A DNA stretch of 64,000 nt from Symsagittifera roscoffensis (taxonomy: Eukaryota > Xenacoelomorpha > Acoela > Convolutidae), in the NCBI RefSeq assembly GCF_963678635.1, contig NC_087063.1, forward strand, positions 16,673,949-16,737,948. The letters run 5' to 3'. Shown here piece after piece: positions 38,041 to 50,325 of the stretch. The position numbers and the translations under genes are program-made. Every line of letters begins with the position of its first letter. Positions within the stretch are counted from its first letter, which is position 1. The notes under the pieces were generated by a model, which made no database searches, was not told the origin of the DNA, and saw only the letters and a list, made by a program, of their open reading frames with translations.

Positions 38041-40330
38041 CTGCAAATGATTTCTTTTTTCATTCATGCGTTCTAATATTTCATTTTTCTTTCATGCCTT
38101 GTCGTGAAAGAACATAGGTGAAAGAGCAAAAACATACTCTTCCTTGCAAACGCATGTGCGATTGAATCAGCAGTCATTTGATTGCTGGGCACCATCACTA
38201 CCCGGAGCGCCACTATGCCAACTCGGGAAATTTTGAAACATCCACTAAAACTGGGGTGCTTTGTCTGTGGATTCCCTCTCAACGTTTGTACTCGGAATCC
38301 AAAACAAAAACTGTAACATATTAAATGCCGTCCGGGCATTTATATTTTGATATTCTCAGCAAAACCCGGAGTGCAAACCCTTGCAGATACGTGAACAATA
38401 ATAACCATGCCTGTGTTAGTTTCAAAAACTCATTTTGACAATAACTCCATTTCAAAAAATGCACTGGTCATTAGTGATTGTATTTTTTACGGACTACTGT
38501 TTTTCAGTTTCTGTGTGCCAAAAACATTTACGGTCACTCTTCTTCGACTTTTTTTCAGCGATACCCTTCAAAACCGATTAGGAAGAAGGGAAAGAAAACC
38601 TTTGGGTTTCTTTCACTATCTCCCCTCCTTATGCAAAAGGAGTAATTCGTTCTAAAATTAGGTCTAAAATTCTCATATGCTTAACCGTTTTATTATTTCA
38701 TTGTGTGCATGGAAAGTTGTTACTTAGGACCAACGGGGAAATAATTAAGAACAGGTGCGGATCTAAGATTTTCTCGAGGAGGGGCGTATTTTCAAAAAGC
38801 TCTGAAAATTTTGTCGACCATTTTTTTGTTTTAGTTCGACCAAAATGATTTTCCGAGCTCTCGCAAATCACTAAAAAGACCCGTTTTTGATCAAATTTTC
38901 TGCTCCGCAGGCAAAATTTAAAAAAACAGGCAAAAAAGGCGTTACTGATTAACGAGATGGATACTTCCATTTTTTATGATTCACAAGTATTTATAGTTTT
39001 TAATAATGCATCGAAGAAGGCGAAATTGTAAGTTTGGTCGTTTCAGAAAACCTTTTGTTACATCTCAATGAAGCATGACATTAGACTCGACTAAAAGCGC
39101 CATCGATTTAGAAAAAAAATAAGCGAAAATATATGGATAATAAAAATGAATTATTTGGCTACGTTCACATTTAAAAACGTGGTTTCATCTCTCATAGTGC
39201 GCATCAATATTCAAATCCACTTTGTAAGCTTCTTTGCATTTTGCTCATTTTAATTACAAATTTGAAGTCTACATTCACTTTTTATGGCTTTTTCATGAAA
39301 TCTGACAAATCAATCGCAATTTTGAAGCCACTTAGCCAACCTTCGTTTTGCTAAATTGACCAAATTGACAAGCATTTTATTACTAACCACATAATAGCTT
39401 TAAATTTGAAATGGATGCTTGATCAATTTAGATTTCTGCAATTGCAGCTGTCAACAAGGATGAAAAACTATCAGGTTAGTGTTTCTTCTCTGCCATAGCT
39501 GCATTATCATGCGATTTAGGAACAAGTGCGAAAAAAATTGAAGCAATTCTGCCAGCTCTAATTTTTTTCTCGAGACATTACAATTTTATGGCTAGACGAT
39601 AAGAACTGATCTCGTCGGTGGGATTGACAAAACTGGGTGTCCGATTTTTTGGTTGACAAAACTGGGTGTCCGAGGTCTCACAAAACACTATAAGTTTTGC
39701 AAAAAAAATCATAACAGCAGTTGAATTTTTGAACAGTTAGCCCTTAAACGCCATTTTGGGCATTTTTGGAAGATTGCGAGCTCCAATTTCAAGATTAGTA
39801 TTCACTGGCGCACAAGCAGCTTAATATAGAACCAAAGGCGGACTCTTTGGATGGTGAGAGGGCCATATCAGCTTCTATGGATAGGCAACATAAACCGCAG
39901 AAAGCTGACCCGACATGCATATATGTCAAAATGATAAATTTTGATTTTTAACGCAGAATAATTGTTAACGCACTCCGAAAACTGCCGATAAAGCCTTCCC
40001 GAAACATTAAAAAACTCCTAATTTGCACCAACAGCCAAATTTTTGAGAAAAAAAATACAGGCCAGAAGAGCTCTTTTAAAGCAGTTTTGGAAGGTTTTGA
40101 TCAAATAATTGTTCTTCAGAATCGAAATCAGAAAAGGTTTTTTCCTGGTGCGTGCTTCTTTTTTTCCGTTTTTTTTTTCGAAGAAAATGACGCAATATTT
40201 GTACTCGGGTGTTTCTTTTTCAGACATATTTTGCCTTTTTAATTAGCAGTTGTCATTTCATTTGTCCTTCAACAAGGTATTGTTGTCCTGAGCTCAGATT
40301 TGAAACAAAATTTCACCTGTGATCATTTTT
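38041..40330. other. Spacer with MITE fragment only
   Basis: Apart from MITE copy 5 (38752-38945) and weak traces of the same family around 39725-39880 ('agattagtattcactggcgc'), no gene is supported. A 24-nt direct repeat around 'ttgacaaaactgggtgtccg' occurs at about 39626 and 39653. Confidence 0.4.
38752..38945 (+). mobile_element. MITE-like dispersed element, copy 5 (3' truncated)
   Basis: It starts CAGGTGCGGATCTAAGATTT with CTCGAGGAGGGGCG, runs through 'gaccaaaatgattttccgagctc' (shared box, here split by substitutions) and stops about halfway along the consensus, after 'caaaaaaggcgtt'. Confidence 0.65.
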
Positions 40331-40559
40331 ATGAAAATATCGGGGTTTAAAGAAAGCCCCGGGTTGACCAAAATGTGCAACCATGCGTCGCACCATGCAT
40401 GGTTCCATGGAAGCCATGGAAAATTGCCGACGTATTTTTATGTTAAAATAACACATTTTCCATGCATGACGCGACGTATGATTCCACTTTTTTTAAAGTA
40501 TGGGGGACTTCCAATTGGACAATATTGATACTTTTACTAGGGCGGTTGATAAATTATAT

Positions 40560-40690
40560 GTCACCATGGAAGCTTGCAATGTATGGGTACTATGGTATCA
40601 TGCATGGCGCGACGTATGGTTACTATGGTACCATGCATGGCGCGACGTATGGATACCATGGAAACATATATGGCGCTACATATGATTAAC
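40560..40690. repeat. 33-bp minisatellite, in-frame
   Basis: The unit contains 'atgcatggcgcgacgtatgg' followed by 'ttactatggtacc' or variants, about three and a half copies. Because 33 is a multiple of three, one frame reads a repeated 11-residue MHGATYGYYG-type peptide. Surrounding sequence (40380-40480) has scattered related fragments. There is no evidence of a surrounding gene. Confidence 0.75.
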
Positions 40691-41060
40691 AAAGAACCAT
40701 ATTTGGCGCGACATAGAAACTGAATAATCAAATAAATTCAATATTCTCGTGGGCATCCAAAAAGTGCTCTGAACGACCTCAAAGACGTTGGTAGTAAAAA
40801 TCTTTTTTCCGCCATTCAGAGCAAAAATTTGGTTCCCAAGCAAAGCACATTATTATCTGATTTAAAAAGTTTTACCTGATGACACCGGAAAACATACCTG
40901 GTGATGGTTGAATAATTTTCATAAAACTGTCTAAAACAAAACAAGCATTTCAGAAATATGAAAGATTATCAAAACATAAAATAAAATAATTACCATCAAC
41001 AAAAACAATTCAACAGAGGCAAAGCAGAGCTTCACATCACTTGCAAAACAACGAAATCGT
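40650..41060 (+). repeat. Dispersed ~430-bp repeat, copy 1
   Basis: It matches 44970-45395 in the same orientation, from 'taccatggaaacata' through 'gaacgacctcaaagacgttg' and 'tgatgacaccggaaaac' to 'aggcaaagcagagc'. The last part ('cgcatcacttgcgatacaa') also appears near 63262-63280. Confidence 0.8.
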
Positions 41061-41599
41061 CGCAAACTAAAAAACAGATTCTGCAAAAAAAATACAAGAA
41101 AAAATCCAACGAAAATTTTTTCAAGCGATCAAAAGTATAACCAACACAAAATGCAAACTTCGATCAAAATTTCGTTTAAAATGTTAACATGCACAAAAAA
41201 TGTCTGTTGCAACAGGCCTAATAGATAAATAGGTCCAGCAGATGAATCTTCACAAAAACTAATCGGAGGTAAATTATCTTTTTAAAATTGAACTCAGAAA
41301 GTCGATATTTTAAAAGTGCTGTAAGAAATTTTCGTTGAAAACTATAATTTCCACGAGCAAAAATTGACTGAGCAAAAACCACGCCGAGCATAAATATTCC
41401 GTTTTCTTCAAAAGTCAGAACAACAACACGTTCAAATAGAGAATTTTGTTCACCAGGCAACTTTTCATTGCTTGTTGTCAAAATTTTATTAAACCGATTT
41501 TTGTAACGAAAGTAACTGAATGTTTGTGCTGCAGGTGTTTTTTTCTTCAGACAATTTTCGTTTTTTTTTAATCGAACCGTTTTTTATATCAATCAAAAA

Positions 41600-42010
41600 T
41601 ATTGTTGTTCTGAGCCTGAATTCGAAAAAATAATTTATCTGTGATCTTTTTTCTAGAGTTATGGGGGTCTAAAAATTGATATTTTGGCCAATTTGGGAAA
41701 ATTTACGTGCGATATAAATCGCGCTATTAACGCGTAAGCGGAGATTTATTCCGTCCTAAAAATCACTCATAATTGGTTGTAGGAAGCATATTTGCCATTA
41801 TTTATTTGTTATTAAGAGCAAAATCTATCACTTTTCACTTATGGCGTTTGGGGGGATGATTTACACAAAAAATCTCAATTTAAAAAAATCTCGTTTTATT
41901 CATTACACTTATTTTTTCCATGTTATTATTGCTCGATAGACCGTAAAAGTCAGTCAGAAATTTCAAGGCTTCGCCCTGATACGAGCAGTCTTGCTACAGA
42001 TTGTTCACCA
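41600..42010 (+). repeat. Hairpin-bearing dispersed repeat, copy 1
   Basis: The order is 'ctgtgatcttttttc', 'attttggccaatttggg', 'cgcgctattaacgcgtaagc', 'ttgttattaagagcaaaatc' and 'aaggcttcgccctgatacg'. The last box in other copies is the perfect hairpin TCAGGGCTTCGCCCTGA. Related copies are listed at 43370, 57735, 58390, 59625 and 60720. Confidence 0.7.
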
Positions 42011-42570
42011 TGCCAAAATTTATTGAATTATAACAATTTCAAGGTAGGTTTTTAAATTGAAATTGAAAGGCGGGCAGGAGGAAAAGAGTCTGAAAAGAGT
42101 TGATTAAAAAGAGCAGTGTTTTTTGGTTTTGGCTCTTTTTTCTTTTTACATGCAAATTTGTGGATCACATTGTCCGATTGTTATGAAAATTCACATACAG
42201 ACAAAAAAGGCCACAACAGACATATTTGTTCTTCATACTCAACCTCGTAATACCACTCGTTACACTAACATATTGAAGCTAGTGTGAGGTGGGGGGAAGG
42301 AAAAAAAGCCTTGGTTTTTATTGTTTTTTTATAAGCGTAAGCAGTATTCAAATCCAACAAAATGAGATGTGATTGCAAATGCAACGTTAGAATCCAGAAA
42401 AAGGGAGTTTACAAAGGCATATTGAAAACTTGATTATCTTATTAATTTATAAACATAGTTTCGAGGAGAGTCATTTGCTTGCGTTGCCATTTAGAAACAA
42501 GTTTCACAGCATTGGAAAGCAATGGACCTGGTCGTTTTCTATTTAAGAATCAGACAGCTTTTTAAAACAG

Positions 42571-44388
42571 AGAATCTCCCTGGCAATACAGATTGCGAAC
42601 GCCGCTTGCGTACTCGGAACAATAAATGACGGCTCTTTTTCCTTTTCCCCCCACCTGCAAATTTTTATATTTGAAGTTACTAATCACTTAGCAAGCGATC
42701 AAAAGTATAACCAACACAAAATGCAAACTTCGATCAAAATTTCGTTTAAACAGTTAACATGCACAAAAAATAACTGTTGCAACAGGCCCAATAGATAAAT
42801 AGGTCCAGCAGATGAATCTTAGGAAAAAATTTCACGAGAAAAAAGTCTAGAAGACAATTGCAGTACCCTTGTTTATCACAAGAGTAACTATGGCAAGATT
42901 TTCAAAAATTTTTATATATTTGTCTTGGTTTCGTCTGAATTAAAGTTAATTTAAAGAAAACTGATCTAAGAAGACATATGAGTGCTAAATAAACATCGAA
43001 ACAAAACTCGAAAGCGGTACCAAGCCTTGAGTGGTACTTTAGTATGTTTAACATTTCTTCCAAGTTGACCATTCTGTGAACAAAGTTATACATGGGAAAG
43101 AAGTCTGACACCTGAGAGCCAAATCTTCGCTGGTCGTAAGGTTAAAAAGAAAAAATAAGCTTTTAATTGATAGCAAAGGAACTCAGTATTTTGAGACCTT
43201 TCAAATGGAAAGAAAAAAATCTGTCAAAATTTTTCATTGCTCCGACTTTCGTAACCAAAGCAATGAAATATTTGTGCTCAGGGTGGGTTTTTTTCTTCAG
43301 ACATGTTTAGACTTTTTAACTAGCCATTTTTGACAGAGTTCTTTAATATCATTGATAAGTATTGTTGTATTGAGCTGAAATTTGAAAAGATATTTCACCT
43401 GTGATCATTTTTCATAAAATTATGGGGTTTAAAGATTGCCATTTTGGCCAACCTGGCGAACGATATATTTCGCGCTATTAGAATCTCCCTGGCAATACAG
43501 ATTGCGAACGCCGCTTGCGTACTCGGAACAATAAATGACGGCTCTTTTTCCTTTTCCCCCCACCTGCAAATTTTTATATTTGAAGTTACTAATCACTTAG
43601 CAAGCGATCAAAAGTATAACCAACACAAAATGCAAACTTCGATCAAAATTTCGTTTAAACAGTTAACATGCACAAAAAATAACTGTTGCAACAGGCCCAA
43701 TAGATAAATAGGTCCAGCAGATGAATCTTAGGAAAAAATTTCACGAGAAAAAAGTCTAGAAGACAATTGCAGTACCCTTGTTTATCACAAGAGTAACTAT
43801 GGCAAGATTTTCAAAAATTTTTATATATTTGTCTTGGTTTCGTCTGAATTAAAGTTAATTTAAAGAAAACTGATCTAAGAAGACATATGAGTGCTAAATA
43901 AACATCGAAACAAAACTCGAAAGCGGTACCAAGCCTTGAGTGGTACTTTAGTATGTTTAACATTTCTTCCAAGTTGACCATTCTGTGAACAAAGTTATAC
44001 ATGGGAAAGAAGTCTGACACCTGAGAGCCAAATCTTCGCTGGTCGTAAGGTTAAAAAGAAAAAATAAGCTTTTAATTGATAGCAAAGGAACTCAGTATTT
44101 TGAGACCTTTCAAATGGAAAGAAAAAAATCTGTCAAAATTTTTCATTGCTCCGACTTTCGTAACCAAAGCAATGAAATATTTGTGCTCAGGGTGGGTTTT
44201 TTTCTTCAGACATGTTTAGACTTTTTAACTAGCCATTTTTGACAGAGTTCTTTAATATCATTGATAAGTATTGTTGTATTGAGCTGAAATTTGAAAAGAT
44301 ATTTCACCTGTGATCATTTTTCATAAAATTATGGGGTTTAAAGATTGCCATTTTGGCCAACCTGGCGAACGATATATTTCGCGCTATT
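42571..44388. repeat. 909-bp two-copy tandem duplication
   Basis: 42571-43479 and 43480-44388 look identical by eye, with 'agaatctccctggcaataca' opening both and 'atatatttcgcgctatt' closing both. Each copy carries the minus-strand open frame beginning MSDFFPMYNFVHRMVNLEE (69 codons), which is not recognised. Identity indicates a very recent duplication or an assembly duplication. Confidence 0.9.
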
Positions 44389-44639
44389 AGAAATCGTTCC
44401 AAATTGATTAAACGAAGCTTTTTGCCGTAATTAATTTGTTACGAGGAGTGAAATCTATCCTTTTGTACTTCATATGGCGTGTGAAGGGTGATTTTCACAA
44501 AAAATCTCAATTTTTAGAAAACTCAAATTAAAATACTCAAAAAATTTATGTTGACCGAAAGAAAACTAAATTTTGACGTTTTTAATTGAGCTATTGTAAG
44601 CGAAGAGTGATAATGTGATCCGAAGGGGTCGCTGTACAT

Positions 44640-44880
44640 GGTGGCGTAGTTTATGTAGTAGTCTGTGAGGGTGTGTGGGGCTAGTGCTGCTGTTGCCCCC
44701 GTGTGGGGTTCTGGGTGGGGACTACAGTGGTGCCGCCGAAGAGACTGTGGTGATGGTGGTGGGGGTAGGGAGTGATGAATGCGTAGGGCGTGGCGGAGGA
44801 ATGCGATCCTGTTGTGTTAAGTCCCCCCACCAGTGTTGCCAGGGCACTCATCATCCCATACTCTTTCCCATCTCTCATTT
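44640..44880. other. G+C-rich island, possible isolated exon
   Basis: This stretch stands out from its AT-rich surroundings. On the minus strand (44878-44681) it encodes a 65-residue frame with TPYAFITPYPHHHHHSLF and a Gln-rich end, the kind of low-complexity segment seen in regulatory proteins. The plus strand is also open. No splice sites could be assigned with confidence, so it may be an exon, a conserved element or inserted DNA. Confidence 0.3.
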
Positions 44881-44969
44881 CATTTGCATTTAATTCCGAG
44901 AATTTTCATTAGTGCCGTAAAATCACCTGTTGTTTTTTATCCCTGTAAAAAATCAACCCTAGAAAAGAT

Positions 44970-45395
44970 ACCATGGAAACACATATGACGCTACATATGA
45001 TTAACAAAGAACCATATTTGACGCGACATAGAAACTGAATAATCAAATCAATTCAATTTTCTCGTGGGCATCCAAAAAGTGCTCTGAACGACCTCAAAGA
45101 CGTTGGTAGTAAAAATCTTTTTTCCGCCGTTCAGAGCAAAAATTTGGTTCCTAAGCAAAGCACATTATTATTTGATGCAAAAAAATTTACCTGATGACAC
45201 CGGAAAACATACCTGGTGATGATTGAATAAATTTCATAAAACTGTCTAAAACAAAACAAGCATTTCAGAAATATGAAAAATTATCAATACAAAAAACATC
45301 ATGACCATCAAAAAAAATAATAATTCAACGGAGGCAAAGCAGAGCCTCGCATCACTTGCGATACAAAGGAATCGTAGCATTGCAAGCTACTAAAC
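44970..45395 (+). repeat. Dispersed ~430-bp repeat, copy 2
   Basis: This is the second copy of the repeat at 40650, with scattered substitutions and small indels. Confidence 0.8.
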
Positions 45396-46059
45396 ATAAA
45401 ACCTAGCCAACCAGCAGGAAAGGGATTGTGTTTCTTCGTCGCGCGCTACCCCCTTAAGATTAGTACATATTCGCTCCAATGGTGCCTTTTAGCGTTTTTA
45501 AAGAAAGTTATCCAGAGAAACGGAAAAAATCCAATTTTTGTGTATTCAGGACTACAGTATGCACGCAAAAAAAAATTAAATTTTGCATGCAAAAAAATTT
45601 GTTGGAAAGTGTTTGTTCAAGTACAAAATTCGGTTTGCAGTTGAAAAAAAAAACAAAACAAAAATTTACTTTTTTTTGTCGCCATCAAAAAATGGTGGTC
45701 ATACAATTTATATATACAGAAAGGTTGATTAATTTCTGCTTCTATTTATATATTGCAAAGAGACAGTTGGAAAAGACACAATGAACACCGAGGGACTGAA
45801 AAAAAATTGCTTTGTTTTTTTTTGAAAAAACATCAATTTTCGAATTTCAAAAAAGATGGCTTCAAAGCTCTTTGAAGTTCGTGAAAAATTCAATATTGGC
45901 ACATTTTCTTAATACAAATCAACAAAATTGAGAAGAACTGGACTAATAGGAAAAATTTTTACTGCGCTGCGAAATCCCTAAATTAAACTAGCGTGTAACG
46001 CACCTCAGGTCTTCGGATTTTTAACAACTCATTAAAAAACTGCAATATTGGAAAAAAAG

Positions 46060-46470
46060 ATATGCATACCTTCAGTGTACTCAGACAGCACCCAAATTAC
46101 AGGGTTCGTGATTTCACGTTTTCTACTGTTCTTTTTAATCAAGTTTAATCAAAAACAAAATGCAAATGAGCAGACACATTCAGACGCAAAATTTTCAATT
46201 CTTCAGTACTCTTTCAATACCCAACAATAGTGTCGGGATTTTTAAACTTTGAAAAACCATAAAAAAACAAAAGGACATCTCGAAAACTACAAAAATTTTA
46301 GCGGTCCAATTTGGAATCAAGGATTGCAAGTCTTTAGAGTAATCTGACAGCCGCAGCTACAGCGTTGGGAATTTTAACTTTTTTTTCCAAAAAAATAGTG
46401 TTTTCTAAAAACTTTTTGAAAAATGACAAAAAACTTCATATCTCGATAAATACAGGGATTTGAGCAGTCA
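46060..46470 (+). repeat. ~165-bp diverged tandem repeat family, copies near the cluster
   Basis: 'atctcgaaaactacaaaaat' at about 46275 and 'atatctcgataaatacaggg' at about 46438 are spaced about 163 bp apart, with 'ctgacagc' boxes between. The same family is found at 62330-62740. Confidence 0.55.
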
Positions 46471-46971
46471 ATTTTGGAGAAGGGCCTCACTATACAGATA
46501 GATGATTGCTTCAAATTTTGTGGAACTCTTTATATATAAGTTCTTTGAACAATTTAAAAGATAACACATAACAAACGTAGCATCTTGGAATCTAAAAAAA
46601 ATTTTCAGATTTGAAAACCATCTCTCCACGCGTTATGTTAACAGAAATAAGTAAACAGCGCATTTAGTAAAGCACTACACAGACTGAATAGCATACCTAT
46701 ACTCCATTTGTAAAGTAACGATCTGTAGGACCGTTTCCTCATTAAAAGTAACCGTTTCCTCGTTAAAAACACGAAGAGTTTCAAAATTAAAAAACGACCT
46801 ATAACGTATGAAAATAAGCTTCAGTCCAAAATAATAGACAGAGAGATATAAGAGAGGCAAAATAATAGCTCAAAATTTTTAAAGGCAAATACATCTGAGC
46901 ACTGCCAACCATATTTCCAACATAAGCATAATTCAGCATAAACTTGATAAGAAATTTAGGCGACAACACAT

Positions 46972-49900
46972 TCAATCATGTTCAAACACATTTAGTAAAG
47001 GTATTAGATATACAGCTTCGCCCACATCAACTCGTAAAAGTTTACCAGATAAAGACGCTAAAGGCATTGCATCATAACGATCGCTAAAATTTACTGTTAC
47101 AAAAGAAATGACACGTACTCTAGCATCTGCACACCTGTATAAGGTTTTAGTTTCCAGTTTCTTGATATATACCATTTCAACACCATCCTGAACAAAAAAA
47201 ACGTGAACCTGTCCATATTCCTCAAAACCCTCTTCTGTAAATGAAACGTAACTGTCCCGATCGCTAGAATGTAAAATGGATGTTATCTCCCACGAGTTCA
47301 ACTTCTGGTTACTAGAAAAAGAATTAAACGATCTCAAACTCTCCGGCACAGTCAATGGACTAACATAACTCTTTTTGAAAGATTTGGAAGTTCTTCTCAG
47401 CTGATGACATAAATCAAAAAGTGAATCAGTACAAATTTCTGCTCTGTGATTTTTTTTATTTCGTATGTATCGTTCTATCATGAGCTGCAAATGATTAACA
47501 GTGCCAGTAAACTTCGATTTCAGAAGATAATTTGCCGATTCGAACATCATTGCTGAAGAGACCCAAAGTGGCCCAAAATTTCTCACTTGTTCAGAAAGAT
47601 GGCTGACGGCATGCAAATTAGCGGAAAAAGCAGTCTTCGTATACGCCGTTTCTGTCTTATCAAGGTAGGACTTTAGAAGTCTTTGACTTTCATCACAATA
47701 TTCTGCTGAAATCATTAGAAGACGAACACAGTAGCTGAACATCATGAAACGAGTGTAAAGCTCTTCATCTATGATGCCCTCAAAGATAACAGGTCCAACG
47801 TAGAGCAACCAAACTTTCAATTCATTGGCTTTGAAATATTCAAGGTCTTTGATTTTCCTGACAGGCCTTTTGAAATCTTTCGTGAGCTGAAAAAAAGGAA
47901 AACAGATGATTGCAAATGGGTGACAGAAATTTTCATGTAAGCTACTATTTCTTTTAGAAATGGTTTTTCATTTATGTTACAAAAACAAGCTCTATGATGA
48001 AAAATACTTGCCTTAATTCCATCGATGATGCTTCGAACTCTCACCAGGTTGCTTTTTGCCAATTTGGAGACAATTACTTGAAGTAAAACTTTTGTAACGC
48101 CCAGGTAAACTTGATGCATACAATCTGAGGGAGCAGTCAGTGGCAAAAAATCTATTATATCTAACAGTTTGCTCGGTCCTTTAACACCTTTGTATGAATT
48201 TAATTTTATCGACAGCACTTCTTTTATGTGATCTTTATGCATTTCTGTTGTTCTGCTTCTGAACGACAAGTTCGGGTAATACCTGATTCCCTTTTCTTCG
48301 TCTACTTGTGTTTGAACCAGACATACATTGCAGCCGTAAGCTCCATTAAATTGAATCATATTGAGTAATGAAGCACGAGCTGGTAAATCAGCCACCAGCA
48401 AAACACATTTGAACCGCAAAGAATATTCTTTACCTTGAAATTGTACGTTGCAAGGAAAATTTTTCAATCTTTCTTCAAAGTCGGGAAGTAAAACTGACCA
48501 GTCTGGCTTGTTGTTTCCAAACCATAGAACAGCTAGAACAATATTTAGGAACATTGATCGTTTTATTGGAGGCAAGTTAGCAATCGCAAGCCAAACCGGC
48601 CACATTTGCCTATTATCTGACTTGATGACTTTTACTCCATCAGAATTGAAAATTAAATAGACTGTCAATTGTTTTTTAAGATGATCAAAACAATCTGGAA
48701 GTTTCATATCAGTCATAGGGTTTCGTTCTAAATTGTACTGGTAAATATTTTCAATGTTTTCTTGAACAATTTCCTTCAACTCGACCTCAAAATCTAACTG
48801 CCACTTTTCTCCATCGCCGCACTGCTTGACGTGGCATTTTTTTTCCTTAGAAGACAAACGACTTTTTCTTTTTATTGTTTTGTAGCTAGGAATTTTGGGG
48901 ACGTTAGCAATCTTCCGAATCAATTTAAACCAATCACTTGCTTCTGCGTCAGATGTTGCATGACGTCCTATGATTGAATTAGCACAGACCAAAACATTCG
49001 AAACACTGATGTTTTCTTGAAAATTACTAATAGAATTATCTGAGTTGCAGTCATTCAATTCAGAGTCGGAAGTAAGTATGTTCGATATACTTAATTCTGG
49101 TGTACAAACACTTCCTTGAAGGGATGGTCTCGGGGATGATGTTCTGTTGTCTTTAGGGATGGGAGACATTTCTTCAAAGCAGCGAAAGGTGGGAGACATG
49201 TCAGTGAGATAGTTGGACTGCTTTGCTGCGCCAATGGGCGGAGAACAATTCTCGAAAAAACTGTCTTCAGATGAGAAATCTTCACTACTACTCGAAACCT
49301 GACTCCTCAAATCTGAGAGCAAAATTTTTTTGTTAGACGGCCCAGAATTATGTGGCGCCCTAGCTTTCCTAATCCGTGCCGTCCGATGAGCGTTTCGTAG
49401 ATATGAAGTTGCTTTCGCAGTCAAAGTTATCAATGATGGAACAGGAAGCTGAGTAGAGGAAGATTCTGACGAACCGTGAAGCCAAAAAAAATCACAAGAA
49501 CAATCGCAGTTATTTTTTCCGAAAAAATCGGAGCCGTAGAACACATTTACTTCATCTTCTGGCATTATTGGCTTGACTACTACAAGTCTTACACAACTTT
49601 TAGATTTATGCTCCGAAATCCTATAGGAACAGTTTGGCTCACACGAGTGATTGGCAAAACGAACAGACCCCACCATAATTCGCAGGTTTTTACACCTCTC
49701 AGTTCTTTCAAATATTGATATCTGTTTAAATTCGTTTTCATGGTGCAACGGAATTTTTTCGAGATACGCTCTTACTAAGGGAACCGGCGTATTAGACATC
49801 TGTGGCAACAAGGGCTCTGTTCCGGCGTAAAAAAGCCCGTAGCCTCCATATCGATCTAATCTTATTTCAAACAACGATTTTTCCAGATCATCATAACAGT

Positions 49901-50102
49901 TTCGTAACTGCTGATCAATTTTTTTGTACATCGTGTTGTTTTGAACGAAATTTTCGTATTCCACGCATTTGATTTTTTCAACCATTGTTGAAATGGGCCG
50001 CGCATTATTTTCAAATAACGCCGATGTTATATTTGCATCACATTGAGCATAGATTTCACATCGCAAAGCTTTGACTGACGAGAGTGAGCTTTGTGAATGC
50101 AT
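46972..50102 (-). CDS. SET domain - Transposase_21/DUF4218 fusion protein (1001 aa)
   Basis: Exons are 50102-48012 (697 codons) and 47886-46972 (304 aa plus stop), joined in phase 0 across a GC-AG intron (AAG|GCAAGT ... TTTTTTTCAG). Residues ~80-205 are a SET domain: GGYGLF (86-91), RFANHSCEPNC (148-158), VFYG with the SET tyrosine (187-190), and a post-SET-like CDCSC (199-203). A Ser-rich linker (about 210-430) follows. The transposase shows FNSDGVKVIKS (485-495), then MWPV, LLVADLPA (568-575), GCNVC (590-594) and SDCMHQVYLGV (659-669). D488, D572 and D660 are plausible catalytic acidic residues. Exon 2 carries a DUF4218-like region (EYFKANELKVWLLYVG). This family moves CACTA/EnSpm-type elements by cut-and-paste. 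An AG acceptor lies 8 nt before the ATG. The frame is fully open. Activity is inferred. Confidence 0.85.
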
Positions 50103-50325
50103 GGTACGATCTGAAAATTACCTCAATTAATGACATTTTGAAACAATTACGAGAAGACTTTTAAAATCCCCAGCTATCAGTGCAACTAAGCTGTAGAATC
50201 AATTCAGTCTGAACCAGAAAAATAAAAGGCATAAAAATTCTCAAGATTTGCTGATGATAAGATTAAAAACAGATAATACAAACTTGAATTCGAAACAAAC
50301 AAATGCTATACAAGGCTGCAATTAT

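Noticed and set aside
43811-44020. Conserved 69-codon minus-strand frame present twice
   Set aside because: The identity comes from the recent 909-bp duplication and does not show selection.
47920-48010. Transposase reading through to a stop at 47817 as the main product
   Set aside because: The read-through tail has no similarity to the DUF4218-like region, whereas the GC-AG join restores it exactly in phase.
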